The position numbers and the translations under genes are program-made. A stretch of 64,000 bases of DNA, from positions 8,626,501 to 8,690,500 of the forward strand of contig JAYKKT010000064.1 in assembly GCA_036023115.1 (NCBI GenBank), in the 5' to 3' direction. Below, piece by piece: positions 22,370 through 34,379 of this stretch (its first letter is position 1; each line of letters opens with the position of its first letter). This DNA comes from Brasenia schreberi (taxonomy: Eukaryota > Streptophyta > Magnoliopsida > Nymphaeales > Cabombaceae). The notes below the pieces were generated by a model. It was not told where the DNA came from. It saw nothing but the letters and a program-made list of their open reading frames with translations, and made no database searches.

Positions 22370-22940
22370 CTTCATTCTTTCTTTTCAATACTTGTATGGT
22401 ACATTCTTTTGATCGTCTTTTTATGATGTCAAAACTATCTTAAATTATTATTTATTATTTTATTAAAATAATTTTTCTTATTTTATTGTTGATTGGTGTC
22501 CCTCTTAATTTGATTCTAATAATCTCTTATGTCTAAAGTCTTTCCGTGTGACTATTCATCCATTTCATTCAACACTTTTGTGGTCCTTTAAGTTTCTCGA
22601 TCCTTCATAGGATTGTCTTTCTATATGTCAAAATTAGCTTAAATAATTTTTTATTTTATTACCTGTTGGTGTCATTTTCAATTTGATTCTCATAACTCCA
22701 TTACATACAAAATATTTTCTTACATGACTATTCATCCATCGCAACATCTTTTATACATATTAATGATTAATTATCTAACACTCATAATCATATAATATAA
22801 CATATCTAATTGTTGCTATATAGTATTTATCTTTCATCTTTAATAATATCTTCTTATCATCACATAAAATACTTTATACTATCTCTTCATTTTAACCAAC
22901 TTACATTATCCCAACATCTCCATCATACTTTAATGAAATA
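22370..22940 (-). repeat. Old RTE LINE reverse-transcriptase 3' remnant
   Basis: Many short stretches run parallel to the intact LINE at 57050-57490: CAACACTTTTGTGGTC, TTTCTATATGTCAAAA, CATGACTATTCATCCATC, CATTTTAACCAAC and CAACATCTCCATCA, all in the same order. The first part (22400-22550) is partly repeated at 22560-22740. It is heavily decayed. Confidence 0.65.
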
Positions 22941-23565
22941 CAATATATACTAATCTTAATTATTATATTATCTAAACTAACTAAATTACTAAACTTAAAT
23001 CCTATATATTGTCTCCAAATAGTGGCTGTGACTTCTGATTGGACAAGGGATCATCTCGCTTCAAGGTGAGAATAGGTCAAGAGTTCAATACCAAGGGTAA
23101 CCATCTGGAACCATAAGCCAAAGCATTAAGTTCCGTCGGTATGATGCAGTTCCCCGTCATAAATCCAGAGAAAAAAGAGACTAAAACTGCAGGATAGAAA
23201 ACAAATTTGCAGGCACACTCATCATAATATTTTGGAACTGTCGCTAACGATGACTAGAAGTATGCCAAATGCATAAAACAAGTAATCGAAATTACAGCCA
23301 CTTCTGTGGTTTCGTTTCTCCTTGCCCTCCAACACAAATTCTTCTTGGATGAACTGTATGTTCATGCAGCCCAGCAAGGTTCAAATTCCAAAACGATAAA
23401 CATGAACATCTTGGTCCATAAGAAAGAAATAAGCAAATTAAGTTAAAAACCGATTCAGTATTATACACCTATACAATCTGAAATTACAACCATGCATGAC
23501 CAAAGTCTTTTTTTCATAGGGAAGTTCATGATTCAAGTAATATTCCAACAGGCATTCAGTCATCT
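22941..23565. other. Spacer and NUDCD2 3' flank
   Basis: No gene is seen. The right part is probably the 3' UTR and termination region of the NUDCD2-type gene on the minus strand. Confidence 0.4.
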
Positions 23566-26500
23566 TTAATCAGATCTTATACCACCCATAAACGTTCTTG
23601 GGTCGGGGCAACTTCCAGAAAACTGAGCCTGTGAGAAATCAAAACCTGGGTTCTGCAAAGAAATAGAGAAGAGAAAGAAGCATCAGAAAGGAAGTTGCTT
23701 TCCCAAGCAAACAAAAGTGCATTATGATCGTGCAAAAGTTTTTGAGAAATCTTAAATCGGGCACCACAACACAATAAAAATAGACACATATCAACTTGGA
23801 GGTTGGCTGCATATTGCACTCTTGGTTATTGGTGTCCACCTCTGAATTGGCCATATGTATGTAATTGCTTCAATATGAAACAAGAGATTGAAATGCTGTG
23901 ACGCCAAAACTCTAAAAGGTGCTTTCGGAGGTCATCACAAGTTCTCTTAATTTATTCAGATTCTGAGAATAATTACCAAGTAAACCAATAACGGGGATCA
24001 TCACTAATAAACAATTTCCTGTTAATGAACTAATGAAGTACAAGGAAAACTTGCATGATGACCTTTGACATGATCCAATAAAAAAAAGAAATCATGACCC
24101 ACATATTCTTGTGCATTTACAGGTAAAAGACAGAAGAAAACTAACTAGATCGGCAACACACTCAGACCTATCAAAAAATCTCCAGCAATGCGGACTATCG
24201 CACATTATGATAGTACAAGACTATGGAAACTCTAAAGCTCTCTAATAGAAACTGTTGGATACAAGATGAAGGTTCAGCTATTTTGTGCAGCAAAAGTCAA
24301 TGACAACAATTGTAAATAAGAATAATTGTGAACAAGCCAGGGTCCTCTCTCTAGCCACATGAAAAGGTTCTTTCACTGTTCTCTACAAGAGGCCTATATA
24401 GCTTTCAGAAACAGTCTTTCGGCTTTGCTTTTCGCTATATCATCCTTGTTCTAAAGCAATTCTGGAGTATTTTAAATAAAACAATCACATACAATGTGTT
24501 TTAAAGGCAGACACAAGAAGAAAGAAATAAGCATTGACAGATGCAACAATACAACCTAATGAAGTTTCTGAAACATCAAGTGTTTGCCATAGAAATGCTC
24601 TGCGAAGAAAAGGCTGGCCCTTACACTGTTTCCGGAAAACAGGAAGATGAATGGTTTGAAAGATCAAGACATTGCATGAAAAGAAGCTGGAAGATTTGTG
24701 TTAAAATAAAAGGATTGAAAATCGGGTAGAACAAATTCTAGTCAAAGTACAAAAAGAATTGCTTAGGTTCACAAAAGTACACTGTTGCTTGCGAGCTTAT
24801 CAAATCTCCATGGTTTGAAAAGTTCTCAAGGCTACCATATGGTTTTCATGTTTAGTCAAATTAGTGACAAATGCCTAATGTCATTACCTTAATCCAACAT
24901 GGCACACAAAGCCACCGGTCTACACAATACTCATTAAATATTAAATTGACTCATTAAATATTAAATTGAAATACTCATTCTCCATTCCTCGGACATCTTT
25001 TGGTTTCTCCATATTTCATTAAATAGTCTTGTGAGTCAAGTGATTCTTATTTCTCCTAGGATTTTCCAAACTTCGATAGGAATATTGTTTGGTCCTACTG
25101 ATTTACCACCCTTCCATATTTCATTAAATACGTCTATAGAAATTGTGGATTATATACTTTTCTTATTTGGATAACTCTCCTAAGCTAATACTAACATCTT
25201 TATTTTCATTAAAAAGCTTATAAAAATAGTTTTTCCATCTATTTCTTATATCATCATTTGCCACTAGAATTTTTTCATCCTCATCTTTGATGCAAGATCT
25301 TTAGTTTTCTTATCCCTAGCCCTAGCTATCCTAAAAATATCACTTTCACCTTCTTTTGAGTTGAGTTTTTTATATAAATCCTCCCAAATTTTAACTTTTG
25401 CTTCACCGACGGCCTTTTTCGCTTTCTTCTTTGCTTTCTTATAAGCCTCTAAAGTTTCACTAGTTTTCTTAGCATAATGTAATTTGTAACATTTCCTCTT
25501 TGCTTTGATTTTATTTTGCACTACTTCACTCCACCACCAAGCTTCTTTTTGTTCCGGTACACCTCCCTTAGATACACCTAACACATCTTTCACCACTTTC
25601 CTAATATGTATAGTCATATTGTTCCACATATCACAAGGTCTACCAGCATAATTCCAAACATCTCCTTAAAGGACTTTCTGTTTAAATATATATTTTTTCT
25701 CGCTTTTGAGGTTCCACCATTTAGTCCGAATAGTTCAATGCACTCTTTTCTTTTTTGTTCATTTTTTTATTTGTAAATTCATAACTAAAAGTCGATATTG
25801 GGTGGTTAAGCTTTCTCCTGGAATTACCTTGCAATCTTTACAACGCACTCTATCTTTTTTTCTACAAATAAAGTAATCAATTTGTGTTTGTGATAAGCTA
25901 CTCTTATAAGTAATTAAATATTCATCTTGTTTTTTGAGGATTGTATTGACTATAAAGAGATCAAATACAACAACAACTATGCCTTTTCCCATACTAGATG
26001 GGGTCGGCTAATCTTTTTCATTGAACAATTCTCCAAAATCAGGCAAAAGAAGAAAGTGTTCTAGTTTTCCTTATTTAAAGCACAATTTTGAAGAGGGGCA
26101 TAGCCAAAGCATCGGGAGTCAAACATAACCATCCCATACTAATCAACGAAAAAAAATGACTCGAAATAGTAAATAATGACTACCATGATAGTCACCGTTA
26201 GAAAACAAGAACAAAGTAGAATATCAACAATCCATCCCACATTAGCTCAAATCTCGATTGCAAGACCAATCAAAACCAAGTCATCAACGACCCATCAGAT
26301 TGGAATCACAAAAGAAGCAAGTCCCAATTCCAGAGCGTTGTGAAACAAAATAGACACGCCGTTCCAATATGGATCACGAAAAACATAAGGAAACCGAAAA
26401 CAAAAAGTTGTCACTGAAAAGAGAGGCAGATGAGACAAGACGAGGATTACAGCTATGCAGACTCGCGCTAAAAGGTATCCAATTCGGAAATAACATAGTG

Positions 26501-29500
26501 ACTTTAGGACGTGTGGTCGGAAATCTACCAACAGACACCCTGTTGATGCAAATTCCGGCAACGCCAGACGAAACAATTCCTAAATCCAATTCAATTCTCT
26601 GGTAAAACCGATAAAAAACGGTAGCAAGAAAAAAAACAAAAAGGATCAATTGGATGAGTTTTTAATAATTGGAAGAAGGAATCAAGAAATCCCTCTCTCC
26701 TCGCTAAAAGGATCAATTGTATAAAGAGACCAAATGTCATAGCAAAATTTAAAATCTCCCTACCTTCCTCATTTATATCTCCAAAACCAAAGTTTCCATG
26801 AATACCTTGATATCCTAATACCTCTTTACCGACATGTCCATTTAAGTCTCCTCCTAAACAAATCATCTCCCTTTGTGGAATCCTTTGAATCACCTTATCT
26901 AACTCTTCCCAAAAAGTTGTCTTTATACTATCTTCTAGTCCTACTTGAGGTGCATAAGCACAAACCATATTCAAAACCTCTGCTCCTAACACTAATTTCA
27001 ACGTCATGATTCGGTCACCATATTGTTGTATGTCTACTACACTATCCTTTAAATCTTTATTTATGATAATACCAACTCCGTTTCAAGCCTTTTTCTTACT
27101 TGAGTACCATAATTTAAAACATGTATCCTCTATCTCCTTTGCTTTTTCTCCAACCCACTTTGTCTCTTTTAAACATAGAATATGAATCTTTCTTCGATTC
27201 ATAGTATCTACCACCTCCATTAGCTTACCGGATAATATTCCGATATTCCAAGAACCAATATGAATCTTATTATCTAGGACTACATTCGGGTGGCAATTAT
27301 TCAGAGAATATGAATATTTTCGCATCCGTCCATATAGAAAATATAGAGACCCTCTTTGTAAATTATTCACTACTTTCGGGTGGCAATGTAGCATGACTAA
27401 CTTCTTTACCCACACCCGTTCATGATGTGGGAACCCTCTCTGTAATTGATTCACTACATTCGGGCGAAAATGTAGTGGCCCTTACTTACTTATCATTGTA
27501 TTCGGGCTCTGCAGCGTGTCGCTAGGTGGGGACGCCCCAAAGCAATGCTCATAATTTGTGTAATCTATGGTATAAAAATCCAACAAAGTTTTACGTTGGC
27601 TGTCGAAAGCCTACCACAACCCTCCTCCTTTATCAAGACTTGGGACCGACAATGCAAGGGTGATCCCTTACATGGGTGGAGTTGGGTTTATAAGGTAACG
27701 GAAGAAAAAATGAAACACACCCACAGGCACAGTGGAGAGAACCCTCAGGAGCTTAGGATAGCATCCCAGGTGATAACAAGTATGGTATTTGTTATCAGAA
27801 ATACTATAACACTATCTGATATTAATTCCGCAGGGCACATGTACATTCAGCAGAAATCTTTCCCCTGTGAAGTTTAATAATTGTTGTATTTAAGTATGGT
27901 ATTGAATATAAGATGATGTAGCATGTAATGTTGTTGTGGAAACTTAATCAACTGATATAAGCTGAAGGGTGACTTACATAGCATGTGATGTCGCAGGTGA
28001 CATCAAGCATTACCTGTCATGTCAGTGGCCACACCATCCTTGGGTGATACTATTGACGGTTTTGGACTAACATGAAAGACGACTGAAATCATGGGATATT
28101 AGGAAGCAGACATAGGATAGTTATGTGAAGTTTTTCCATAAAGGTATATATATTTATATCGTGTGCTAACATGGCACACGATAGGGATCTGTGGAAACAA
28201 AGAATCCATGTAGCCGACCCCGTCTAGTATGGGAAAAGGCTTGGTTGTTGTTGTTGTATATTATCTGCATACATTTACATATTCGGGTTGGGTGCAAATT
28301 GGATACTTCTTAACCCATACCTGCCCCATACCCAGTCAAGGATATATGGTATTCCATGTACCGAACATAAACCCAATGAAACTAAGTAATCCCCATCTCA
28401 TTTGGGTTAGATTGCATCGTCTCTCTGTAGATCGGGCCAATATTGTCATCCCTAGACAACTCTAGTAAGAACATTCACACATTGTCCTTGAGATTGAATA
28501 TAGGATAGATGAAGCTCTTTATTGCAACCTTTCCTTCTATAACATGTCAATATCTTTAGTACTCTCATATAAAATGATAGTCCATATAGATAGATTTAGT
28601 TCTTATTTATAAATTGAATTAGAGGCAATTCATATAGCAGTTTTATTGTCACAATGATCTTATCCAGCACTAAGGGCTTCAGCTATAACCCTTCACACAT
28701 ACAGCCTACCATGGCGCAACATTTGGCCCCTACACTAGATCTGAGACAACAATTTGTACTTCTTTATAAGAGTGAATGATATATCTTTTGGTAGACTGTC
28801 TTGTAAGGAACTAGACCAATTGGCATATGGATGCCTCTCAATATTAAAATATCCATGATACAAGTATATAATTCTTCCTCTGGGATTCTGCTTCATACAT
28901 TAAGACGTGCTAAACTGCATGCATGTCTGCCAATACGGTACATGCAATCAATGTTTGGATGTGTAATATTCAAGTAGATATGTTTATAGTTATACGCATG
29001 TCTTTGTTACCTTCTCACATTTTCATGTTTGTCATTCTTTGAGAAGCCTAAGATGTGATTGATTCCATGGCTACCACAAAACCAAGCACCCTTGTAAGAT
29101 GTGCTCTTAAGCAAGTCCATCACACATTTTCTTCGATACACAGTGGCTCAAGACTTGTATACCGAAAGAATAGTGTAACATGACATTGTCTTCGATGAGA
29201 AATACCACTTGTAGATACTTCCTCAACTTTGCAATTTTGTCATGAACAGCTCTCATAATAACAATGTCATCAACATATATGATTAGGAACTACATATTCT
29301 CTTTTCTTTATAAAAAGTGTCATGATCATTCACACTCCTCATATATCCAAACTAAGTAATTGCTTGGCCGAATCTTTTAGACCCATGCCATTGGAGACTG
29401 CTCAAATAGCCTTCCTTAGCTTACATATTCTTGTGTTATTTGTATCTTCAAATCTAGGAGAAAAAACCATATAAATATTTAAAATGACAAGAAAACCCCT

Positions 29501-32500
29501 TCATAACAGATACACTTGGTGGGCTAACAGATTAGGCTAACACTTATGATAAAGAAAAGAACAATATATTTGAAGATAGTAGATCTTTGTTTAAATAACA
29601 AGAAAACCCCTTCATAACTCCATAAAATGTCTCAATAAATGAATAACCTCAATAGTTGAACTTTTTGGCATGAATCTAAATTTGTTTTATGTTTTACTCG
29701 TTATTTGTCTCAACCGACGTTCAATAATTATCTTTCATAACCATAAACTTGATACCTCGATAATTTGCACAATTATGAATGTATACCTTGTTGTTCTATA
29801 TGAGTATAATTATACTCTTCCTCCATTCCTCAAGCATCTTTTAGTTTTTTCATATTTTATTAAATAATCTAATAAGCCATGTAAAACTCATTTCTCTTAG
29901 GATTTTTCATATTGAGTGGTCCTAAAGAGTTACCAACCCTCAAAAGTTTAAGAGCCTCTTTCACTTCATTCTTTTGAATATGTCAGTAGAAATTGTGATT
30001 TATATACTCTTTTGATTTGGTTAGCTCTCCTAAGCTAATATTAATACCTATATTTTCGTTAAAAAGCTTATGAAAATAATTTTTCCATCTACTTTTATAT
30101 CATCACTTATCTTCTTATCCTCATCTTTGATGCATATAACAAAAATAAGATCCTTAATTTTTTATATCTAATCTTAACTATCTTAAAAATAATTCTTTCA
30201 CCTTCTTTTGAGTTAAGCTTTTTATATAAATCCTCCTAAATTTTGGCTTTTACTTCACTAACAACCTTTTTTGCTTTTTTTTCCTTATAAGCCTTCAAAG
30301 TTTCACTAGTCTTCTTACCATAATGGAATTTTTAACATGCTCTCTTTACCTTAATTTTATCTTTCACCACTTCACTTAACCACCAAGCTTCCTTTTATGC
30401 CGGTATGCCTCCCTTAGATTCACCTAACACCTCTTTTGTTACTTTTTTAATATGCATATTCCACATGTCAGAATGTGTCCCTACATAATTTCAATCTCTC
30501 CTTGAAGAACTTTCTTTTTAAATATATCTTCTTTCTCATTTTTTAGGTTCCACCATTTAGTCTGAGTAATTCTATTTCTATATAATTTTTTCCTCATTGT
30601 CTACCTTTTTTCTTACAAATCTATAACTAAAAGTTGATGTTGAGTAGTTAAGATTTCTCCTAGAATTACCTTGCAATCCTTACAACATGATCTATCTTTT
30701 CTCCTATAAGCAACATAATCAATTTGTATTTGTGATAAGCCACTTTTATAAGTAATTACATGTTCATCTCGTTTTCCAAAAACTGTATTAGCTAAAAAAA
30801 GATCATATATCATAAGGAAATTGACTCATTTAAATCTCCAAACCCATAGTTGTCGTGAATGCTTTGATATCCTAATGCCTCTTTACCAACATGTTCATTT
30901 AGATCTCTTCTTGAACAAACCATCTCTCATTGTGAAATATTTTGAATTACTTTATTTAACTCTTAAAATGCCTTCTTTATGTATCTTCTAGTCTTTGAGG
31001 TATATAAACACAAACTATATTTAAAACCTCTATTCTTAATGCTAATTTCACCATCATGATTTGGTTCCCATACCGTTATATTCTATTACACTATCCACTA
31101 TCCTTTAAATATATATTTATAACAATACCAACTCTATTTCGAGCATTTTTCTTTCATGAGTACCATAATTTAAAAAATCCCTCACAAAGAAAGTTTTAAA
31201 TACCTAGGATCAATTTTTAAAAGTGATAGAAAAATTAGTGAAGATGTTATGTATAGAATTAATGCTGGTTGGTTAAAATGGAGAGAGGCATCAAGTATTC
31301 TATGTGATAAGAAGATACCATTGAAGTTGAAAGGTAAATATTATAGAGCAACAATTAGACACGCTATGTTTTATGGTTATGAGTGTTGGGCAATTAATCA
31401 TCAATATGTGCATAAGATGTGTGTAGCAGAAATGAAGATGTTGAGATGGATAAGCGATCACACAAGGAAAAATCGTATACATAATGAAGTTATTAGAAAA
31501 AAATTGGAAGTAGCACCGATAGAGGATTAAATAAGGGGAAAACGTTTAAGATGGTTTGGACATATAGAGAGACGACCCAACGATGCTCCCGTAAGAAGAT
31601 ATGAAAAACTAGATTGTGAAAATGTGAAAAGAGGAATAGGACAACCACAAAAGTGTTGGAAAAACAGTAAAGAATGATCTAGTTTATATTGAGTTAACTG
31701 CTAGTATGGCACATGATAGGACCTTGTAGAAACAAAGAATCCATGTAGCCGACCCCATCTATGGAAAAAGGCTTAGTAGTAGTTCTATTTATTGAGTACC
31801 ATAATTTAAAACATATATTCTTAATCTTCTTTGCTTTTTCTCTTAACCCACTTTGTCTCTTATAAACATAGAATGTGAATCTTTCTCCTAATCATAGTAT
31901 CTACCACCATCATTAGATTGTCGGTCAATGTTCAAATATTCCAAGTATCAATATGAATCTTATTATCGAAGACTAGCTTCCTTACCCTTCGCATTCGTTC
32001 AAGCAGAAAATGCATATACTCTCTCTGAAATTTGTTCACTACATTCAAACAACAATGCAAAACTAACTTTTTTACCCACACTCATCCATACTTTTTATGG
32101 CATTCGAATTGTACGTTGTGTCGCTAAGAGAGAACGCCCCAACGCAATACTCATAATGTCTAGAATCCATGGTACATAAACCCAACAAGTTTTATTTCAT
32201 GGAGTAACAAGAGAATCAGTTCTCATGCTTATGTCATGGATGAAGTCACATAAATATTGTCATCCAAGTCTTAAACATGTTTCCCTAAGTTAAAGAATTG
32301 GAGTGCACCAACTGTTGGTGCAAATGATTATTTGAAAGCAGAAATTAGATGCACGAGAGTTACACAAGAGGCAAGCAAATGAATGCAGACATAACATTAC
32401 AGATTGATAAGATCAACACCGAACCAACCTAGAGAAAATGAAAAATTCAGAGACTATGTTGTGAATATACATGGTATACCATAGTTAGTTGCATGGTTCT

Positions 32501-33933
32501 GAATATAGTATAACTCGTGGAACAGGATGCTTTGTGATGGTGGATAGAGACAGGATTTGTGAAAACAAACTGAACTAGTACCCTATTAACTTATAAGTAG
32601 GAACTGGAAGCCAGAAATTTTGCTGCTTATTTACTCAAAGATTCTTATATTAGAAACTAAAACGTTCAAGCATGCATATAAACATGAAACTATTTACAAG
32701 ACTCAGTCATAAAACCGATTAACATAGCAGAAGGATCTAAGAGTATGTATATCTTCTATTGTGTCTTTCTGCAAGTTTGCAACTGCAAAAGCTAGATCCC
32801 TAACTAATTTTGTAGCCACGCACATGGCAAAATTAGCTAAGTTAGGGGTGAGGGAAACCTGGAAGGATCATCCCCCTAATGGTACCCAAATGTGTGGATC
32901 AACCACCTAATGGTATCCAATGTCTGTATAATTTGTAAATAATTTTTTTTCATGAATAAATCGGTAGGGACAAACTATAACCACAAATAGAGGCGTGCAA
33001 ATTGGTCCTATTCCTCCAGTTCCATGAATAAATGTCAAAGAAATATGAAGTCTAATAAAGCCAAAATACTCAATCATGTTGGTCGATGACAAAGCAATAC
33101 CTCTTCTGATTCCGTAAAAGATATAATACAAACAAGAAACAAAAAACCCAACAACGAACAAAGGGGACAGTTCCTGAATTCTGTTATTAAAAACCAAAAA
33201 AAGGAGAACAAGAGAAAAGAAGTGACAGAAAGAACAGCTCGATAACCTCTTCCTGGAATCTCTGCAGCATGAGTCTCTTCTGCTCAATATCAGCTGAATA
33301 CGGGTCAAGTTGGCCTTGACCCAAAATAGGAGAAGCCCACGTCTTGCCCTTCTCTCTCTTCTGAAGCGTTATATGCATTACACCGTCTTCTGTTAAAACC
33401 AACCCAAAGTTCCACAAGAAACTTTAGCCAATCGCAAAACCAATTACACCTAATCCACAGACCTTCGAAGCAAGTCCCTAAATCATACCTATAGTCCAGA
33501 ACGACGAATCAATCTTAACGGGCCCCGCCAACTCATGCTAAAAAGGATCAAATGCGATAAAAGGAAGAAGAAATATGTGATTGGTATCATCTAATTTGTG
33601 AATTTTAAGGGAAATAAGAAAGAGGGAAGGATACCAACGTTGAGATAAGGGGAGTTTCCTTTTATTCCGACTTCGAGATGGTTAGGCAATACTTTGCAAT
33701 AAAACAGCTTCTTCGGAACGTTCTCTGGGAGCGTTATGTAGACGTTCACTTCCTCCAATGTTTGATCCCATTCGAACACTTTCTGCCCTGAGAAGGACAA
33801 CAAATTACATCATAAATAAGGCAAACAATCAAGAGAGGGAAAGAAGATGAAGATGATGGTGACGAAAACGATTATGATTGTTACCGCCATGCATAAGACT
33901 GTGGCGTTTCTCGGGAGCTAACTTCTCTGCCAT
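23566..33933 (-). CDS. NUDCD2: NudC-domain protein, NUDCD2 orthologue, five exons
   Basis: Five exons join in phase on the minus strand: 33933-33885, 33787-33639, 33537-33489, 33389-33247 and 23652-23566. Each has GT..AG borders and the total is 477 nt, that is 158 residues plus stop. The human homologue is of about the same size. The protein starts MAEKLAPEKRHSL. The CS/p23-like NudC fold covers about residues 18-100, with FEWDQTLEEVNVYITLP, FYCKVLPNHLEVGIKG, KIDSSFWTI, EDGVMHITLQKR and KTWASPI. The tail has MLQRFQEENPGFDFSQAQFSG, the feature that separates NUDCD2 from BOBBER-type NudC. Such proteins act as Hsp90-linked chaperones. The last intron (23653-33246) is about 9.6 kb and packed with LINE and copia remains. 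No premature stop is visible. Confidence 0.92.
23653..24979. other. NUDCD2 intron 4, unique part
   Basis: Intron sequence without a recognised coding region. A 20-bp tandem duplication (CTCATTAAATATTAAATTGA) sits near 24931-24970, right beside the broken end of LINE-A. Confidence 0.6.
24980..25966 (-). pseudogene. LINE-A (RTE clade), part 2: endonuclease end and RT start
   Basis: The stretch continues the endonuclease of LINE-A after an insertion. It includes LITYKSSLSQTQIDYFICRKKDR and KDCKVIPGESLTTQYRLLV, then the linker DVLGVSKGGVPEQKEAWWW, and the beginning of the reverse transcriptase. It stops abruptly near 24980 inside RT, so the 3' half and tail are missing. Several frameshifts are present. 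Confidence 0.8.
25967..26719 (-). mobile_element. Chimeric 753-bp retroposon with an RTE LINE tail
   Basis: It interrupts LINE-A and is flanked by a 16-bp duplication (TATAAAGAGATCAAAT at 25951-25966; the copy at 26720-26735 has one change). In minus orientation the insert ends with the LINE 3' signature (GCCGACCCCATCTAGTATGGG, then AAAGGC and a TTGTTG tail). The roughly 700 bp before it do not resemble the LINE and contain a GC-richer, mRNA-leader-like block at 26290-26600. This is a non-autonomous passenger using the LINE's tail, or a template-switch retrocopy of a host transcript. Confidence 0.75.
26720..27690 (-). pseudogene. LINE-A, part 1: 5' UTR and endonuclease start
   Basis: Frames show the APE-type endonuclease of the RTE family: IHIGSWNIGILSGKLMEVVD, ILCLKETKWVGEKAKEIED, VCAYAPQVGLEDSIK and CLGGDLNGHVGKEVLG. 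These carry the catalytic Asn, Glu and Asp/Asn positions of the fold. Upstream sequence to about 27690 matches the 5' region of LINE-C (52190-52380). Frame breaks separate the parts. Confidence 0.8.
27691..28159. other. NUDCD2 intron 4, unassigned stretch
   Basis: No gene or known element was recognised. ACATAGCATGTGATGTC and GTAGCATGTAATGTTG type repeats occur around 27915-28000. Confidence 0.4.
28160..28255 (+). mobile_element. 5'-truncated RTE LINE 3' end (about 96 bp)
   Basis: It reads GGCACACGATAGGGATCTGTGG, AATCCATGTAGCCGACCCCG, TATGGGAAAAGGCTTGG and ends in (TTG)n. This is the plus-strand form of the LINE 3' end. It is well preserved compared with the copy at 15170 and so probably a late, heavily truncated insertion. 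Confidence 0.75.
28440..29400 (-). pseudogene. Decayed copia RT-RNase H remnant
   Basis: On the minus strand a frame near 29280 gives YVDDIVIMRAVHDKIAKLRKYLQ, the copia RT YVDD motif, and near 28680 a CDNKTA RNase H motif. The wording of both is recognisable but stops are frequent. A GGGTATGGGGCAGGTATGGG-type block at 28270-28350 may be part of its LTR or a separate short element. Confidence 0.6.
29618..31157 (-). pseudogene. LINE-B (RTE clade), endonuclease end and RT start
   Basis: It parallels LINE-D from the RT start to the endonuclease: YKSGLSQIQIDYVAYRRKDRSCCKDC with KVILGEILTTQHQLLV at 30613-30813. The RT part follows down to about 29618 (GATACCTCGATAATTTGCAC). It is older than LINE-D, with many small deletions. 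Its 3' end is missing, and the 5' portion resumes at 31812 after a nested insertion. Confidence 0.75.
31176..31792 (+). mobile_element. LINE 3' end nested inside LINE-B
   Basis: It encodes the RT C-terminus (INAGWLKWREASSILCDKK, GKYYRATIRHAMFYGYECWA, KMLRWISDHTRKNRIHNE, LRWFGHIERRP) with a stop at 31527-31530, then the 3' tail with GTAGCCGACCCCATCT. Flanks TGAGTACCATAATTTAAAA at 31157-31175 and 31793-31811 are identical, a 19-bp target duplication. It was thus inserted in the opposite direction into an existing LINE-B, rather than being an inversion. Confidence 0.85.
31812..32190 (-). pseudogene. LINE-B, 5' part
   Basis: This strand-reversed stretch matches the endonuclease start and 5' UTR of the family (AAACATAGAATGTGAATCTTTC, CGTTGTGTCGCTAAG, GAACGCCCCAACGCAATACTC). 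It is separated from the rest of LINE-B by the nested plus-strand insert. Confidence 0.7.
32191..33246. other. NUDCD2 intron 4, exon-proximal part
   Basis: Sequence with no recognised coding part or repeat, next to exon 4 of the NUDCD2-type gene. The donor GAG|GTTATC is at its right edge. Confidence 0.6.
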
Positions 33934-34176
33934 CTCCCTCTCTCTCTCTCGAGGGCGCACGTTGGCCGGTCGCGTGGGCCTTGATGCTTCGGAGGAAGTC
34001 TTTGCCTTGAATTGGACCCGTGTCCGTCTGGTAAGCATGCTCTTCAAACAGCTTGTAAGATGAACGATTCTATCTTGAGCCCCAGTTTCAACTGGACAAG
34101 CTTGGCAGTGATAGTTTATCTTGGCAGTTTCAACTGGACAAGATGGTCCGCCTGGTAAGCATACTTCACCCAGTTT
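33934..34176 (-). promoter_or_regulatory. NUDCD2 5' UTR and promoter region
   Basis: The region upstream of the start codon is GC-richer than surroundings and has a GAGAGAGAG tract at 33936-33951 (minus strand), common in plant leaders. A repeated TTTCAACTGGACAAG occurs at about 34086 and 34129. No TATA box is obvious. Confidence 0.45.
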
Positions 34177-34247
34177 CACCCTGTGGTAAGCCCTACCGGT
34201 GACCCATCGCTCTCGGTGCCCCTACGGGTGAGCTAAACCACAGGGTG
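34177..34247. repeat. 71-bp foldback with 11-bp terminal inverted repeats
   Basis: It begins CACCCTGTGGT and ends ACCACAGGGTG, a perfect 11-bp inverted repeat, with a G+C-rich centre (TACCGGTGACC, CTACGGGTGAG). It is distinctly GC-rich against an AT-rich flank. No clear target duplication was found, so it may be a tiny MITE or a structured regulatory element upstream of the NUDCD2-type gene. Confidence 0.5.
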
Positions 34248-34379
34248 CTATGAACGAATCGATTTAACAAATACCACGGTTGATATTTAACAGTGATAGT
34301 TCATCTCAGTGGAAGGAAAGCATTCAACTCTACTCGTTCACAACATTTGGCATCCATTTAGTCTTCAGCTAACCTGGTT

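Noticed and set aside
31176..31792. Internal inversion of LINE-B by twin priming
   Set aside because: Identical 19-bp flanks mark a separate insertion, and it is the 3' end, not the 5' end, that is reversed.
33829..34179. 116-codon minus-strand frame covering NUDCD2 exon 1
   Set aside because: It reads exon 1 in a wrong frame and through the donor; the five-exon model is in phase and gives a family-length protein.
34177..34247. tRNA gene
   Set aside because: Length and GC content suggested one, but there is no cloverleaf, A box or B box; the ends are a simple inverted repeat.
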